64,000 nt of DNA. Source: Sphingobacteriaceae bacterium (lineage in GTDB: Bacteria; Bacteroidota; Bacteroidia; Sphingobacteriales; Sphingobacteriaceae). The DNA lies in assembly GCA_903642215.1 (NCBI GenBank), contig CAHJWG010000002.1, forward strand, positions 62,001-126,000. Direction: 5' to 3'. How positions within the stretch are numbered: the first letter of the stretch is position 1; each line of letters opens with the position of its first letter. The notes beneath the pieces are model-generated. The model saw only the letters and a program-made list of their open reading frames with translations, did no database searches and had not been told where the DNA came from. Shown piece by piece: positions 44,101 to 51,944 of this stretch. Made by a program: the position numbers and the translations under genes.

Positions 44101-44776
44101 CTAAAGAAAAATCATCAATAGCAGAAGTTGGTCGGTTGCCTGCACCGGTTGTAGGGTTCAGCGTTACAATCCTGATCCAAACGTTCTGGTTCTGGTTATC
44201 CAGCGCACTGTTAAAATTTACGCTGATGGTATTATTTGTGAATGTGCTGTTCCCGGTTGTTAAAGTACCGGAAGCTGTTGCCTGCGTAAACGAAGTTGGC
44301 GCGGCTCCGAAACCATAATCAACTGCCCAGTTAGCGGTGCGGGGAGAGGAAGCATCCAGTGATTGTAGTTTAAAATTCAAACTAAAACCGGTACGCGCAT
44401 TGGTATTTGCTAACTGCACCACAAAAGCCCCGTTTGGATCGCCCAAAGTACCGGTTTGCCGTAAACCGAGTGAACGATCTGTTGATGCAGCTTGTGCAGC
44501 AGTAGTTGCCGTGCTGGTTAAACCATCTGCGGAAGCAAAATTTTTGAAAGCACCTGTTGTATTATTCCATACGGTTGCAGTAGTTGTTAAAGTATTTGTT
44601 GTACCCAGCGCAGTTGCGGCAGCACCGGTACGCACGGTAAAACCGGCAGGCAAACCAGCAGCAATGCCATCAAAATTTTGCGTGTAAGGTGTTGTTCCTA
44701 ATGTTATCTGTGCAAACAGCGGCCTACCAAGCAGGATAAAATAGAAAAGTAAAAAAACAGGTAAGTTTTTTTTCAT
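41180..44776 (-). CDS. Large T9SS-secreted endonuclease/exonuclease/phosphatase-family protein
   Basis: This is a protein of about 1198 aa with start ATG at 44774-44776 (MKKNLPVFLLFYF, signal peptide ending PLFAQ). Layout: an N-terminal beta-sandwich; an Ig-like domain; an anchor-J-like domain (YNFDNCTGTAA, EDWLISPALNMTG); a second Ig-like domain; an EEP nuclease/phosphatase domain with VNYNIEWFG, FGLLEVVD, LIHAKAN, ILGDFNDD, DNVIV and TTDHYPV; another beta domain; and a CHU_C signal NIITPNGDGKNDTW. Secreted EEP proteins often cleave DNA or phosphodiesters. A motif A copy lies at 43126-43137. Confidence 0.9.
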   Translation of the reverse strand: MKKNLPVFLLFYFILLGRPLFAQITLGTTPYTQNFDGIAAGLPAGFTVRTGAAATALGTTNTLTTTATVWNNTTGAFKNFASADGLTSTATTAAQAASTDRSLGLRQTGTLGDPNGAFVVQLANTNARTGFSLNFKLQSLDASSPRTANWAVDYGFGAAPTSFTQATASGTLTTGNSTFTNNTISVNFNSALDNQNQNVWIRIVTLNPTTGAGNRPTSAIDDFSLAWTDTPTGTPTLNITPTALNFTAQNINTSSTAQTYTLTGSNLTGNSTITTNAPFTISKDNVTYSTTANYTAAELASAKTVYVKFNPTVAGNFSGTITNTSVGSANKILTLTGTAVDPNNLVYNFDNCTGTAAISDGWTQYNVTGAQIWGCTTFGRDPNAPTGATAFPNGVQINGYANSTNNTNEDWLISPALNMTGFNYPLFSFWSRTAFNGTILKLRISTNYTGSGNPALATWTDIDAPFPNQASDTWTQTKNIDLSAYKRAGVYIAFVYNSTTEDGARWTLDDINLLNSPVAPPPAIFTNPTSVSFAYQAQNTSATQSFNTSFSNLTGSVTLTSDNPAYTLSKDGTTFGSTVNYTVNEASGSTKAVTVKFNPLQALANYTGNISITSQDVANITIPVTGNTYNPDNTLEVVNYNIEWFGSTAAGLGPTDKNQQEANIKTILSNVKADVFGLLEVVDIARLQRVVSSMPGYSMVVSDFGSYADNASDPDYAGAQKLAFVYKTAMFSNVKISDFLRSTEAQNLPDFNYWSGGRFPYVMDADVTLNGVTKHVTFVLIHAKANTSPTLTAYQRRKSGADDLKAVLDANYPGKNFVILGDFNDDLNQTVTAGITPPVTSYSSFTNDPANYFPLTLPLSIAGKKSTVSYSSVIDNVIVSKTMNTFYVNGTAEVLNSVAGLVANYGNTTTDHYPVLTRYAFGNVPPTLNLVASQTLCYSNNLQTVALSGITAGPESGQTTTLSVSSSNTALIDQLSIVQGSNGTGTINYHIGSNTSGLATVTITVKDNGGTANGGNDTFTQTFNIQVNALPNVSISSNQSTEVSKGTIVNLTATGGQSYNWPGATDVVSGQATATLIVRPKTTTTYKVTATNAAGCTTDQTITVTVRDDYQLTANNIITPNGDGKNDTWVIKNIDYYPNNTVKVFDKAGRVVYQKQGYANDWNGTYNNNPLSQGTYYYVVDFGAGLGVFKGYITIIRN

Positions 44777-45118
44777 AGAAATTGTATAAATGGCAAATAA
44801 GTTAATTTTTGCCAAAAATAGGTATTGAAAACGGAAGATTATGTAGCTGTGAGTTAAGAAATTATATTCCTGAGGTTATCAGAAGGTTAATTTTTAGAAA
44901 TTGAACCGGAAAACTTCTAATCTATTTGATGAATACTTCTTTTATCGACATAAAATCGCGAATGTGTGAAAGGGTTTTTATTCATTTTGTCATACCGGAT
45001 TTATTTTGGTATTAGGAAGATAAGCACTTATACTAAGTTTTAAACCCTGCTTGTAGGATACCGAAACAAGTTCGGCATGACAAAAGTTTTCCGAACACTT
45101 ATAGAGAGAAACCACAAA
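44777..45118. other. Intergenic region with a motif A copy and an imperfect inverted repeat
   Basis: This 342-bp stretch holds no open frame. It has motif A at 44933-44944 followed by TCGACATAAAAT. It also has an imperfect inverted repeat: 44985-45012 and 45058-45085 match as reverse complements at 23 of 28 positions by my alignment. The right arm contains CGAAACAAGTTCGGCATGAC, a box commonly seen between genes in Bacteroidota (from memory). Confidence 0.6.
44933..44944 (-). repeat. Dispersed motif A copy, intergenic
   Basis: ATACTTCTTTTA followed by TCGACATAAAAT. Confidence 0.8.
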
Positions 45119-46774
45119 CTACTCTACCGTAGCATCAAAAGCACTGTTTAAAATTTTGCCGTTCCGTTTCATCTGTACCCAAATCCGATATTTCCCTGCA
45201 CTTGGGAAAGCGTACGGAAACGTAACCATTGCATCTTTGGGGTTGTGTTTACTGCCCGGCGGCATCACCATCGCAGGCATGCTCGCCATTAAATATTTGT
45301 TGCGGCCTGCCTCGGTCATTTTCCTGATTTTTAAGATTTCCCTGTCGATACTATCCCGAAAACGGGTCGGATTCGGAGCTACCGGAACTTTTAAATTTCC
45401 TTTCAACCGATCCTGGATAATTTCTTGTGAGGCCATCGAAAAAGTACCAACCGGGTGCAGGTGCATATAAGTTGAACCATCGTATTTAATAATTACGGCG
45501 TGGCCCGCCATGCCCATATAAGGTTCTAATTTTACGGCTGCGCCGGACGGATCGTGGATGGCAAAGGTAAGCGGATACGCTTTGCCGGCTTCAAAAGGAA
45601 CGTTGGCAGCATGCTCCCAAACGGCGGAAGAACCATCTAACAGCTGCATGCTTTCGCCTGGATTACCACACAGCAAAACAGTTTTCCCGGGGAAATTATT
45701 TACCGTTTGATTACTGCTGTTTGAGATCACGTAGGTATCGTCCGGATCAGTAAAAAAAGCAGAATACAGCTTTGCCGATGCTGTTTTTACCAGTGTTTTC
45801 TTCGGGATTTCTACCGTATCGGAGATGGTTTCGGTAAAGCCATTCCAGCGGACAACATCTGCAAAAACCAGGTAACGGCCTTCGGGCATATCCGGCAAAA
45901 CTGCAAAAAAGTTCAGGCTATCCTTTCGAAATGGATGCAGATGGGCAAAAACATCCAGCGAATTTTCCCGAACCATAAACAAGTGCATCAGTTTGCCGTG
46001 ATCCGGCACGATAAAACTCATGGATTTATGGGTTGCTTTTAAGGAATTGGAATCGATTTTAAAATGTAAAACCTGCTGCTGGTCGTAATTTAAAATGCTT
46101 GAACCGGCTTGCGGTGCCCGGTACAAATATTTTTTGTAATCACTGCTCCAACTGTTCCACCATTTTAATCCGCCGTAAAGCATCAACCCTAAAACTAAAA
46201 AACTTACAGCCATGCCGGTCAGTTTTTTTCTGCGGATGTTGGGTACATTAACCATGCCCGGCTTTGTTAACCCGTCGCTTACGCTGGCACCGATTATGGT
46301 AACCATTAAAATTACCAAAAGTGCAGCTAATCCTGCCAAAACCCAGCCCAGGGATTTCGGCATTACGCGCTGCGCTGTAGAAACGGCCATCACCGGAATC
46401 AAAACAGTACCTTTTCCAAGTGCGCCATCTACCGTAATTTTCATGCTGGCGGTGCCGTCTTCCATCATCCAAACCAACGCCTGATACTGGTTTAAACTAC
46501 CTTTTACCGGCAACGCTTCATCTGCTTTTGGCGAACCTTTATCGCCTGCATACCAATAAACTGGCTGTACCGATACTGTTTTTATCCCCTGATTTTCGAG
46601 GTAAACCGAAACGTTTGCCGTTCCGGGGATTACATCCGGAGGCATAATATTTACCATAATGGTGTAAGGGCCGGCTTTGCCTTCGTAAACCACACCCGGA
46701 CTGCCAACATGGGCAAAAGTTTTTGTGCCGATCAGGATCAGCATCAATAAAAAAAATGGTTTCAGGATTTTCAT
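45119..46774 (-). CDS. Membrane protein with repeated FixH/YtkA-like HLHP segments
   Basis: This is a protein of about 551 aa with start ATG at 46772-46774 (MKILKPFFLLMLI; signal peptide ending KTFA). A CopC-like or FixH/YtkA-like beta domain (HVGSPGVVYEGKAGPYTIMV) is followed by two transmembrane helices (about 145-170 and 190-210), then a periplasmic part with two similar HLHP segments: FAHLHPFRKDSL and YMHLHPVGTFSM. HLHP plus Met-rich loops (ASMPAMVMPPG) suggest copper or other metal handling, but this is inference. Coupled with the upstream gene by an ATGA overlap. Confidence 0.65.
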   Translation of the reverse strand: MKILKPFFLLMLILIGTKTFAHVGSPGVVYEGKAGPYTIMVNIMPPDVIPGTANVSVYLENQGIKTVSVQPVYWYAGDKGSPKADEALPVKGSLNQYQALVWMMEDGTASMKITVDGALGKGTVLIPVMAVSTAQRVMPKSLGWVLAGLAALLVILMVTIIGASVSDGLTKPGMVNVPNIRRKKLTGMAVSFLVLGLMLYGGLKWWNSWSSDYKKYLYRAPQAGSSILNYDQQQVLHFKIDSNSLKATHKSMSFIVPDHGKLMHLFMVRENSLDVFAHLHPFRKDSLNFFAVLPDMPEGRYLVFADVVRWNGFTETISDTVEIPKKTLVKTASAKLYSAFFTDPDDTYVISNSSNQTVNNFPGKTVLLCGNPGESMQLLDGSSAVWEHAANVPFEAGKAYPLTFAIHDPSGAAVKLEPYMGMAGHAVIIKYDGSTYMHLHPVGTFSMASQEIIQDRLKGNLKVPVAPNPTRFRDSIDREILKIRKMTEAGRNKYLMASMPAMVMPPGSKHNPKDAMVTFPYAFPSAGKYRIWVQMKRNGKILNSAFDATVE

Positions 46775-47964
46775 CGTTGTACTTTTTTCATCCAGCTTCC
46801 CCATTTATAACCGATCGTGCCGGAAATTATGGCAATTCCACCGGCGATCAGCAAACCTTTAATCAGCTTAAAACCTGTTTGTACGCTTTCCGGCTGAAAA
46901 GCATACCTGTATTTATAGTCAGGATCACTGCCGAAATACCAGGAAGAACCGCCGAAAAAACCGTTTCGTGCAATGGCGGAAGTCAAAAGAAATTCGCCGA
47001 AATACCATTGCACCACAAAAAATACCGATAAAAACAGTATAGCCGCAGCAACTACTTTTACCCATGCTTTTTGACGATGGAACTTGTAAAAAACCCAATC
47101 GATAGCTAAAGCCGGAAAAATAACCAGTAGCGGAAAAGCGAAAGCCTGATAATGGTTAATGTGGTTTAAAACCGGGCCGAGGCGCGGATAAGCAGGAAAC
47201 AAAGGTAAAATCCAGAGCATTAGCAGCAGCATTACGGTGTAAACAGCGGCCGTTGCCGTTGCTGCCCATTTTATGTTGGAAGCGCGGGAAACAGCAATCA
47301 GGTAAAGCGGAAAAAGGAGGGAACCCATTTGATAAAATAGGGCGTTGTGCATGCGGTGCCTGCCCAGAAATTCGGAAAAAAGCGTAAAAAAAGTAGTTAG
47401 CAGCAAACCTGCCGAAATGGAAAAAAGCCAGTTGTAAACTTTTGCCGACTGGTTGTTTTTGAGGTGATTGGTTTCTGCAATCACCGCGATCATGGCACCG
47501 AACTGGATAATCATCATCCCGATTAAAAGTAAAGTATGCGGCGGCGATAAAATGGTAACATCGAGGCCGTAAGTGTTATGCCACCAATCGTCAAACGGTG
47601 CGGAAGTGAGCATGGCAATTGCGCCCCAAATGCAAAAAAGCGCGCCCAGCGATCCGTAAAAAATCCCCCAAAAGTTTACCGCTTTTGATTTTTCTTCCGC
47701 AGAACTAAAAAAAGAAGTTTTTAAAACCTGGAAACCGGAGAATAATCCGGCTAAAACGGCACCGAGATAAATAGCGAGGTGCGGCGGCGCAAAAAGCCCG
47801 TCGCGCCCGATACTGGTGTGCCAGGAAATATCCCAGATTAAACCTGTAACAATACAAACCGACGAAAAAACGCAGGCATAAACATAAGGCTGAACGGCCG
47901 ATGCTGTTTTTACCGTACTTTTTTCAATGCTGAAATCGTGGGGAAGATACAATTCTGTTTCCAT
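46771..47964 (-). CDS. Polytopic membrane protein, unknown function
   Basis: This 397-aa protein has about nine or ten transmembrane helices. It has polar residues in membrane contexts (WDISWHTSIGRDGLFAPPHL, FDDWWHNTYGLDV), with several His and Trp at helix ends, which could ligate metal or haem (inference). It has no signal peptide or known signature I can name. It is the first gene of a two-gene operon with the HLHP-type protein. Confidence 0.65.
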   Translation of the reverse strand: METELYLPHDFSIEKSTVKTASAVQPYVYACVFSSVCIVTGLIWDISWHTSIGRDGLFAPPHLAIYLGAVLAGLFSGFQVLKTSFFSSAEEKSKAVNFWGIFYGSLGALFCIWGAIAMLTSAPFDDWWHNTYGLDVTILSPPHTLLLIGMMIIQFGAMIAVIAETNHLKNNQSAKVYNWLFSISAGLLLTTFFTLFSEFLGRHRMHNALFYQMGSLLFPLYLIAVSRASNIKWAATATAAVYTVMLLLMLWILPLFPAYPRLGPVLNHINHYQAFAFPLLVIFPALAIDWVFYKFHRQKAWVKVVAAAILFLSVFFVVQWYFGEFLLTSAIARNGFFGGSSWYFGSDPDYKYRYAFQPESVQTGFKLIKGLLIAGGIAIISGTIGYKWGSWMKKVQR

Positions 47965-48050
47965 GCGGTTGCTTGTTGGTCAATGAGTTAAAGGTATTTG
48001 TTTGGGCTGGACATTTCAAACAAATAAAAATTATTTGTTGATTTATGTGC

Positions 48051-48079
48051 TTGTCATCTCGACGATAGGAGAGATCTTC
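48051..48079. repeat. GTCAT-box intergenic repeat, single copy
   Basis: GTCATCTCGACGATAGGAGA plus GATCTTC. It is related to the box inside the large inverted-repeat elements and precedes R4. Confidence 0.6.
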
Positions 48080-48110
48080 ATTAAAATTTGGTTTGAATTG
48101 TCATGAGATA

Positions 48111-48540
48111 AGCAAACCTGCGGTTGCCAGGCATTACGTTCTTTTGTCTTGAAACAAAAGAACCAAAAGTTCAAGCATTTCGGATCGCCTCCGGGCGAAA
48201 TGCAGCCTATGCACCTGCGTGGCTACTTTGCAAGTTGCCTTTCTTTCGGCTAATTTTTTCTTTCGGTTAACTTTTCTTTTGCGATGCTTCTTTCACCAAC
48301 TATTTTTTTATCCGCCATACTGTCATCCCGACCGCAGGGAGGGATCTTCTTCAAACTTCAACAATCTCCATTATAAAAGTAACCACCCAGGTGCGAAGGC
48401 CCGAACGGGTGCGCGGATGAGCGATCAGCCGTTCTTGAATTTTTGTTTCTTTTTGATTAAGCAAAAAGAACGAAAGAAAAGGCTGTAAGCCCGCTTAAAT
48501 ACAATTTTTTAGTGGATAAAAGAAGCAAGCCTTCTTTGTT
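48111..48540. repeat. Long imperfect inverted-repeat element, copy R4
   Basis: Starts AGCAAACCTGCGG. Same layout as R2, including the GC-rich right-arm variant (near 48390-48430) and a motif A/mirror end at 48516-48540. It lies about 33 kb from R1-R3. Confidence 0.85.
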
Positions 48541-48885
48541 AGCAAACCTGTGGTTGCCGATGCTTTGTTCTTCTGTCTTGAAACAAAAGAACCAAAAGTT
48601 CAAGCATTTCGGATCGCCTCCGGGCGAAATGCAGCCCAACGCACCTGGGTGGTTACTTTGCAAATGGCTCTGCTTAATGGATCCTCTTTTTACAACATTT
48701 TTATAAACCTGGTTGAGCCACCATAACGGTCTCCACCACGGTGCGGGAAGGCCCGGCAAAACGCCTGGAGGGATCGGATTTGTCTTGAATTCGTTGGTTC
48801 TTTTTGTTCAAGCAAAAAGAACGAAAGAAAGGGCTGAAAAGTCCGCTTGAATACCATTTTATGTTAATAAAAGAAGGATTACCCT
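48541..48885. repeat. Long imperfect inverted-repeat element, copy R5 (middle deleted)
   Basis: Starts AGCAAACCTGTGG. The left arm is intact, but the central box region is missing and the right arm is R1-like. It ends with a degenerate motif A (48868-48879). A GATTTCTCCC-type box follows at 48893-48912. Confidence 0.8.
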
Positions 48886-48968
48886 TTGATGAAGATTTCT
48901 CCCTTTCGTCGAAATGACAAAGTGGCGAACCAGATCGCACAAAACCTGAAATTTTACGTTTACAAGTG

Positions 48969-49769
48969 ATGAATTTATTTTCTGAAAAAGGCTCAACTAT
49001 CCGAAAAATCTGGAGCAATGCCGATACAATCCTGTTTGTTTTTGCCGGTGCTTCTGCAGAATTTGCGTTGAATAAAGCCGTCGACTGGCTATATTTTACC
49101 GGGAAATTACCGGCAGATCCGCTGGGCAGGTTGTTCTCTACCGTTACGTATTCTCAAAAAATTAATTTTTCTACTTTGGAGGATGCCAATCTCGCTATCG
49201 ATCAGATTACGGCCATACATTCGACTGTAGAAGAAAACCGTGGCAGTCGGATTCCGGATTGGGCGTATCGCGATGTGCTGTTTTTACTGGTAGATTATTC
49301 GATCCGCGCTTACGAACTGCTGTACCGGAAGCTTTCCTCCGCAGAAAAAGAAGAAATTTACAACACTTTTTACCGGATGGGTTTGCGGATGAACATCAAA
49401 GATTTGCCCAAAACTTATCACGATTGGCTGCCTGTACGCGAGGATCATCTCCGCAGAAATCTGGAAAAAAGTAAGTTTAGTATCGATTTATACAAGCAAT
49501 ATAAAAGGCATTTGGGTTTAAGCAGATTTATCCTGCTAAAAGAAGTACAGGCGCAACTGGTGCCGCCGCACGTTAGGCAGCTGCTGGGTTTGCGGAAGGT
49601 TTCGCTGATGATGCTGATTGTGCCGATGTACAAGTTTAGCCGAAAGCTTAATTTGGATCGTTTGGTAAAAGCACTTATTTTGCCGCCTGCTTACCAACCA
49701 CAGATTAAAGCTTTGGAGATCGATCCGGATACGGTCAACAATTTTAAGCCGGTAAAAGAAGTATCTTAA
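48969..49769 (+). CDS. Oxygenase MpaB-like (DUF2236) family protein
   Basis: This is a protein of about 266 aa. I pick the ATG at 48969 over the GTG 3 bp upstream. Features of the MpaB/DUF2236 family are the early FVFAGASAEFALNKAV, DPLGRLFSTVTYSQK near 52, WAYRDVLF near 95 (His/Trp region), YHDWLPVREDHL near 150 and the R-rich C-terminus. The family is thought to be haem- or oxygen-dependent, with various lipophilic substrates. The C-terminal KPVKEVS is written by a motif A copy (49753-49764). A further near-copy lies at 49537-49548. Confidence 0.85.
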   Translation: MNLFSEKGSTIRKIWSNADTILFVFAGASAEFALNKAVDWLYFTGKLPADPLGRLFSTVTYSQKINFSTLEDANLAIDQITAIHSTVEENRGSRIPDWAYRDVLFLLVDYSIRAYELLYRKLSSAEKEEIYNTFYRMGLRMNIKDLPKTYHDWLPVREDHLRRNLEKSKFSIDLYKQYKRHLGLSRFILLKEVQAQLVPPHVRQLLGLRKVSLMMLIVPMYKFSRKLNLDRLVKALILPPAYQPQIKALEIDPDTVNNFKPVKEVS

Positions 49770-49844
49770 TTTTATTGAAAACAACACCTATTTCTGCCCT
49801 TGCCGGCAATCTTTATCTTTACATTTTCAACTTAAAATAAAAAC

Positions 49845-51479
49845 ATGCCTAAAGGATTTTTCAATATACCAAAACCGGTTAACGAACCCGGCTTAAATTA
49901 CGGCCCGCACAGTGTAGAGCGGGCCATGCTAAAAAAGGCTTTGGAGGAAGCACGTGCGCAGGAAATAGATATCCCGATGTACATTGGCAATCAGGAAGTT
50001 AGAACTGAAAATAAGCTGGTTATCCGGTCGCCGCATGATCATAAACACGTTTTAGGATATTTTTCGGAAGGGGATGCCAGCCACGTAAATGAGGCGATAA
50101 AAGAAGCATTGTCTGCTAAAGAAGCCTGGGAAAATTTGGCCTGGGAGCAGCGCGCAGCTATCTTTTTAAAAGCTGCCGATTTAATTGCCGGCCCGTACCG
50201 GTATAAAATTAATGCAGCTACAATGCTGGGGCAATCCAAAAATGCTTTCCAGGCGGAGATTGATGCGGCCTGCGAGTTTATCGATTTTTTGCGTTTTAAT
50301 GTTTCTTATTTGCAGGAGATTTATGCGCAGCAGCCGATCTCCGGGAAAGGCGTTTGGAACCGTGTGGAACAACGCCCGCTGGAAGGTTTTGTATTCGCTT
50401 TAACGCCGTTTAATTTTACCGCAATTGCCGGAAACCTGCCCGCTTCTGCCGCCCTGATGGGCAATGTGGTGGTTTGGAAACCGGCTTATCCGCAGGTTTA
50501 CGCCGCCAACGTAATTATGCAGGTTTTTAAGGAAGCCGGTTTGCCGGATGGCGTAATCAATTTGATTTATATTGACGGGCCGGTTGCCGGACAGGTGATT
50601 TTTAACCATCCTGATTTTGCCGGAATCCATTTTACAGGTTCTACTAAAGTTTTCCAAAACATCTGGCAAACCATCGGCAACAACATCCACAAGTACAAAA
50701 CTTATCCGCGTATTGTAGGCGAAACTGGTGGGAAGGATTTTATCCTGGCGCACAATAGTGCCGATGTTGATATCATCGCGACTGCTTTGATTCGTGGTGC
50801 TTTTGAGTATCAGGGACAAAAATGTTCGGCTGCTTCGCGTGCTTATCTGCCTAAATCTTTGTGGCCGAAATTACAGGAAAAACTGGTTGCCGATTTGGAA
50901 TCGATCAAAATGGGGCCGACGGAAGATTTTGAAAACTTTGTAAATGCTGTAATCACCGAAGCTTCTTTTGATAAACTGACCGAATATATTGATGCCGCAA
51001 AAACAGCACCTGGAATAGAAATTATTGCAGGTGGAAATCATGATAAATCGGTTGGCTATTTTGTAGAACCAACCATTATCAAAACCGATGACCCGTATTA
51101 TGTGACGATGTGTGAGGAATTATTTGGTCCGGTTTTAACCGTTTATGTATATGAAGATGAAGCTTTTGAGGAGATTTTAAAGGTGATCGACCAAACTTCT
51201 CCTTACGCTTTAACCGGAGCCATTATTGCTACAGATCGTTATGCCATTGAAAAAGCCACACACGAATTGCGAAACGCTGCCGGAAATTTTTACGTGAATG
51301 ATAAATGTACCGGAGCCGTTGTTGGCCAGCAGCCGTTTGGCGGTGCCAGAGGTTCCGGCACGAATGATAAAGCCGGTTCGATGGTAAATTTATTGCGCTG
51401 GGTTTCGCCCAGAACGATCAAAGAAACTTTTGATCCGCCGAAAGATTACCGGTATCCGTTTTTGGATCGGGAAATGTAG
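49845..51479 (+). CDS. pruA: L-glutamate gamma-semialdehyde dehydrogenase
   Basis: This 544-aa aldehyde dehydrogenase has SPHDHKHVLGYFSEG near residue 64, the NAD-binding ALTPFNFTAIAGNLP region near 185, the catalytic Glu in VGETGGKDFI near 293 and Cys in YQGQKCSAASR near 327. It ends KDYRYPFLDREM. It oxidises glutamate semialdehyde/P5C to glutamate in proline catabolism. A motif A copy lies at 50098-50109 (AIKEAL). Upstream, TATCTTTA at 49814-49821 may be the -7 element. Confidence 0.95.
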   Translation: MPKGFFNIPKPVNEPGLNYGPHSVERAMLKKALEEARAQEIDIPMYIGNQEVRTENKLVIRSPHDHKHVLGYFSEGDASHVNEAIKEALSAKEAWENLAWEQRAAIFLKAADLIAGPYRYKINAATMLGQSKNAFQAEIDAACEFIDFLRFNVSYLQEIYAQQPISGKGVWNRVEQRPLEGFVFALTPFNFTAIAGNLPASAALMGNVVVWKPAYPQVYAANVIMQVFKEAGLPDGVINLIYIDGPVAGQVIFNHPDFAGIHFTGSTKVFQNIWQTIGNNIHKYKTYPRIVGETGGKDFILAHNSADVDIIATALIRGAFEYQGQKCSAASRAYLPKSLWPKLQEKLVADLESIKMGPTEDFENFVNAVITEASFDKLTEYIDAAKTAPGIEIIAGGNHDKSVGYFVEPTIIKTDDPYYVTMCEELFGPVLTVYVYEDEAFEEILKVIDQTSPYALTGAIIATDRYAIEKATHELRNAAGNFYVNDKCTGAVVGQQPFGGARGSGTNDKAGSMVNLLRWVSPRTIKETFDPPKDYRYPFLDREM

Positions 51480-51806
51480 AGAGATGAAAGTCCGGCTGTA
51501 AGGTTGGATTTTTGTTTTAAATATTGGGTTGATTTGTTGGCCAGTTAATTAAAAAGCTACAATTGTATTATTTACAAGATCAAGCCCCAAAATAAGTTTC
51601 CTTTAGAAAATTAAGTCCGGGTAAACTATCATAATAAAAAATATTGTGAGCTAAAAGTTATAAACCGGTATTTTAAAGTTTTCCTTAATCAAACCAAGAG
51701 AAGTAAAATAATTAATTTCATACAGACGGTAAGGCCATTAAAGGTACTATGAACGATCAGGAAGGGAGTTAAGGTGGATGATAAATATCCTAACAATTTT
51801 TGCCTA

Positions 51807-51818
51807 TAAAAACAGCAT
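51807..51818 (+). repeat. Dispersed motif B copy, intergenic
   Basis: TAAAAACAGCAT, preceded by AATTTTTGCC and lying next to the terminator hairpin. Confidence 0.75.
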
Positions 51819-51820
51819 CC

Positions 51821-51857
51821 ATAAACAAGGCTGCTTGTAAAAAGCAGCCTTGTTTAT
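51821..51857. terminator. Hairpin terminator downstream of sucC
   Basis: ATAAACAAGGCTGCTT (51821-51836) pairs perfectly with AAGCAGCCTTGTTTAT (51842-51857) around a 5-nt loop. It lies 88 bp beyond the sucC stop. Confidence 0.75.
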
Positions 51858-51944
51858 AATTCAGCTTAAAACTTATGCAATTAAAACAAGCATCTGGTTT
51901 TACTTTAGCCAAATACGTTATAACCTAAAAAACTTACAACTTCT

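Larger units (their letters stand above)
51480..51944. other. Intergenic region between convergent pruA and sucC
   Basis: A 465-bp AT-rich stretch. No convincing open frame. It ends with a motif B copy and a strong hairpin near sucC. Otherwise I see nothing. Confidence 0.55.

Noticed and set aside
44022..44687. Long plus-strand frames over the secreted EEP-like gene
   Set aside because: These are shadows of the Ala/Thr-rich minus-strand gene; peptides have no domain signs.
47712..47723. AAAAGAAGTTTT-type runs resembling motif A
   Set aside because: Lacks the TAAAA context and the GYAT end; expected by chance in A-rich DNA.
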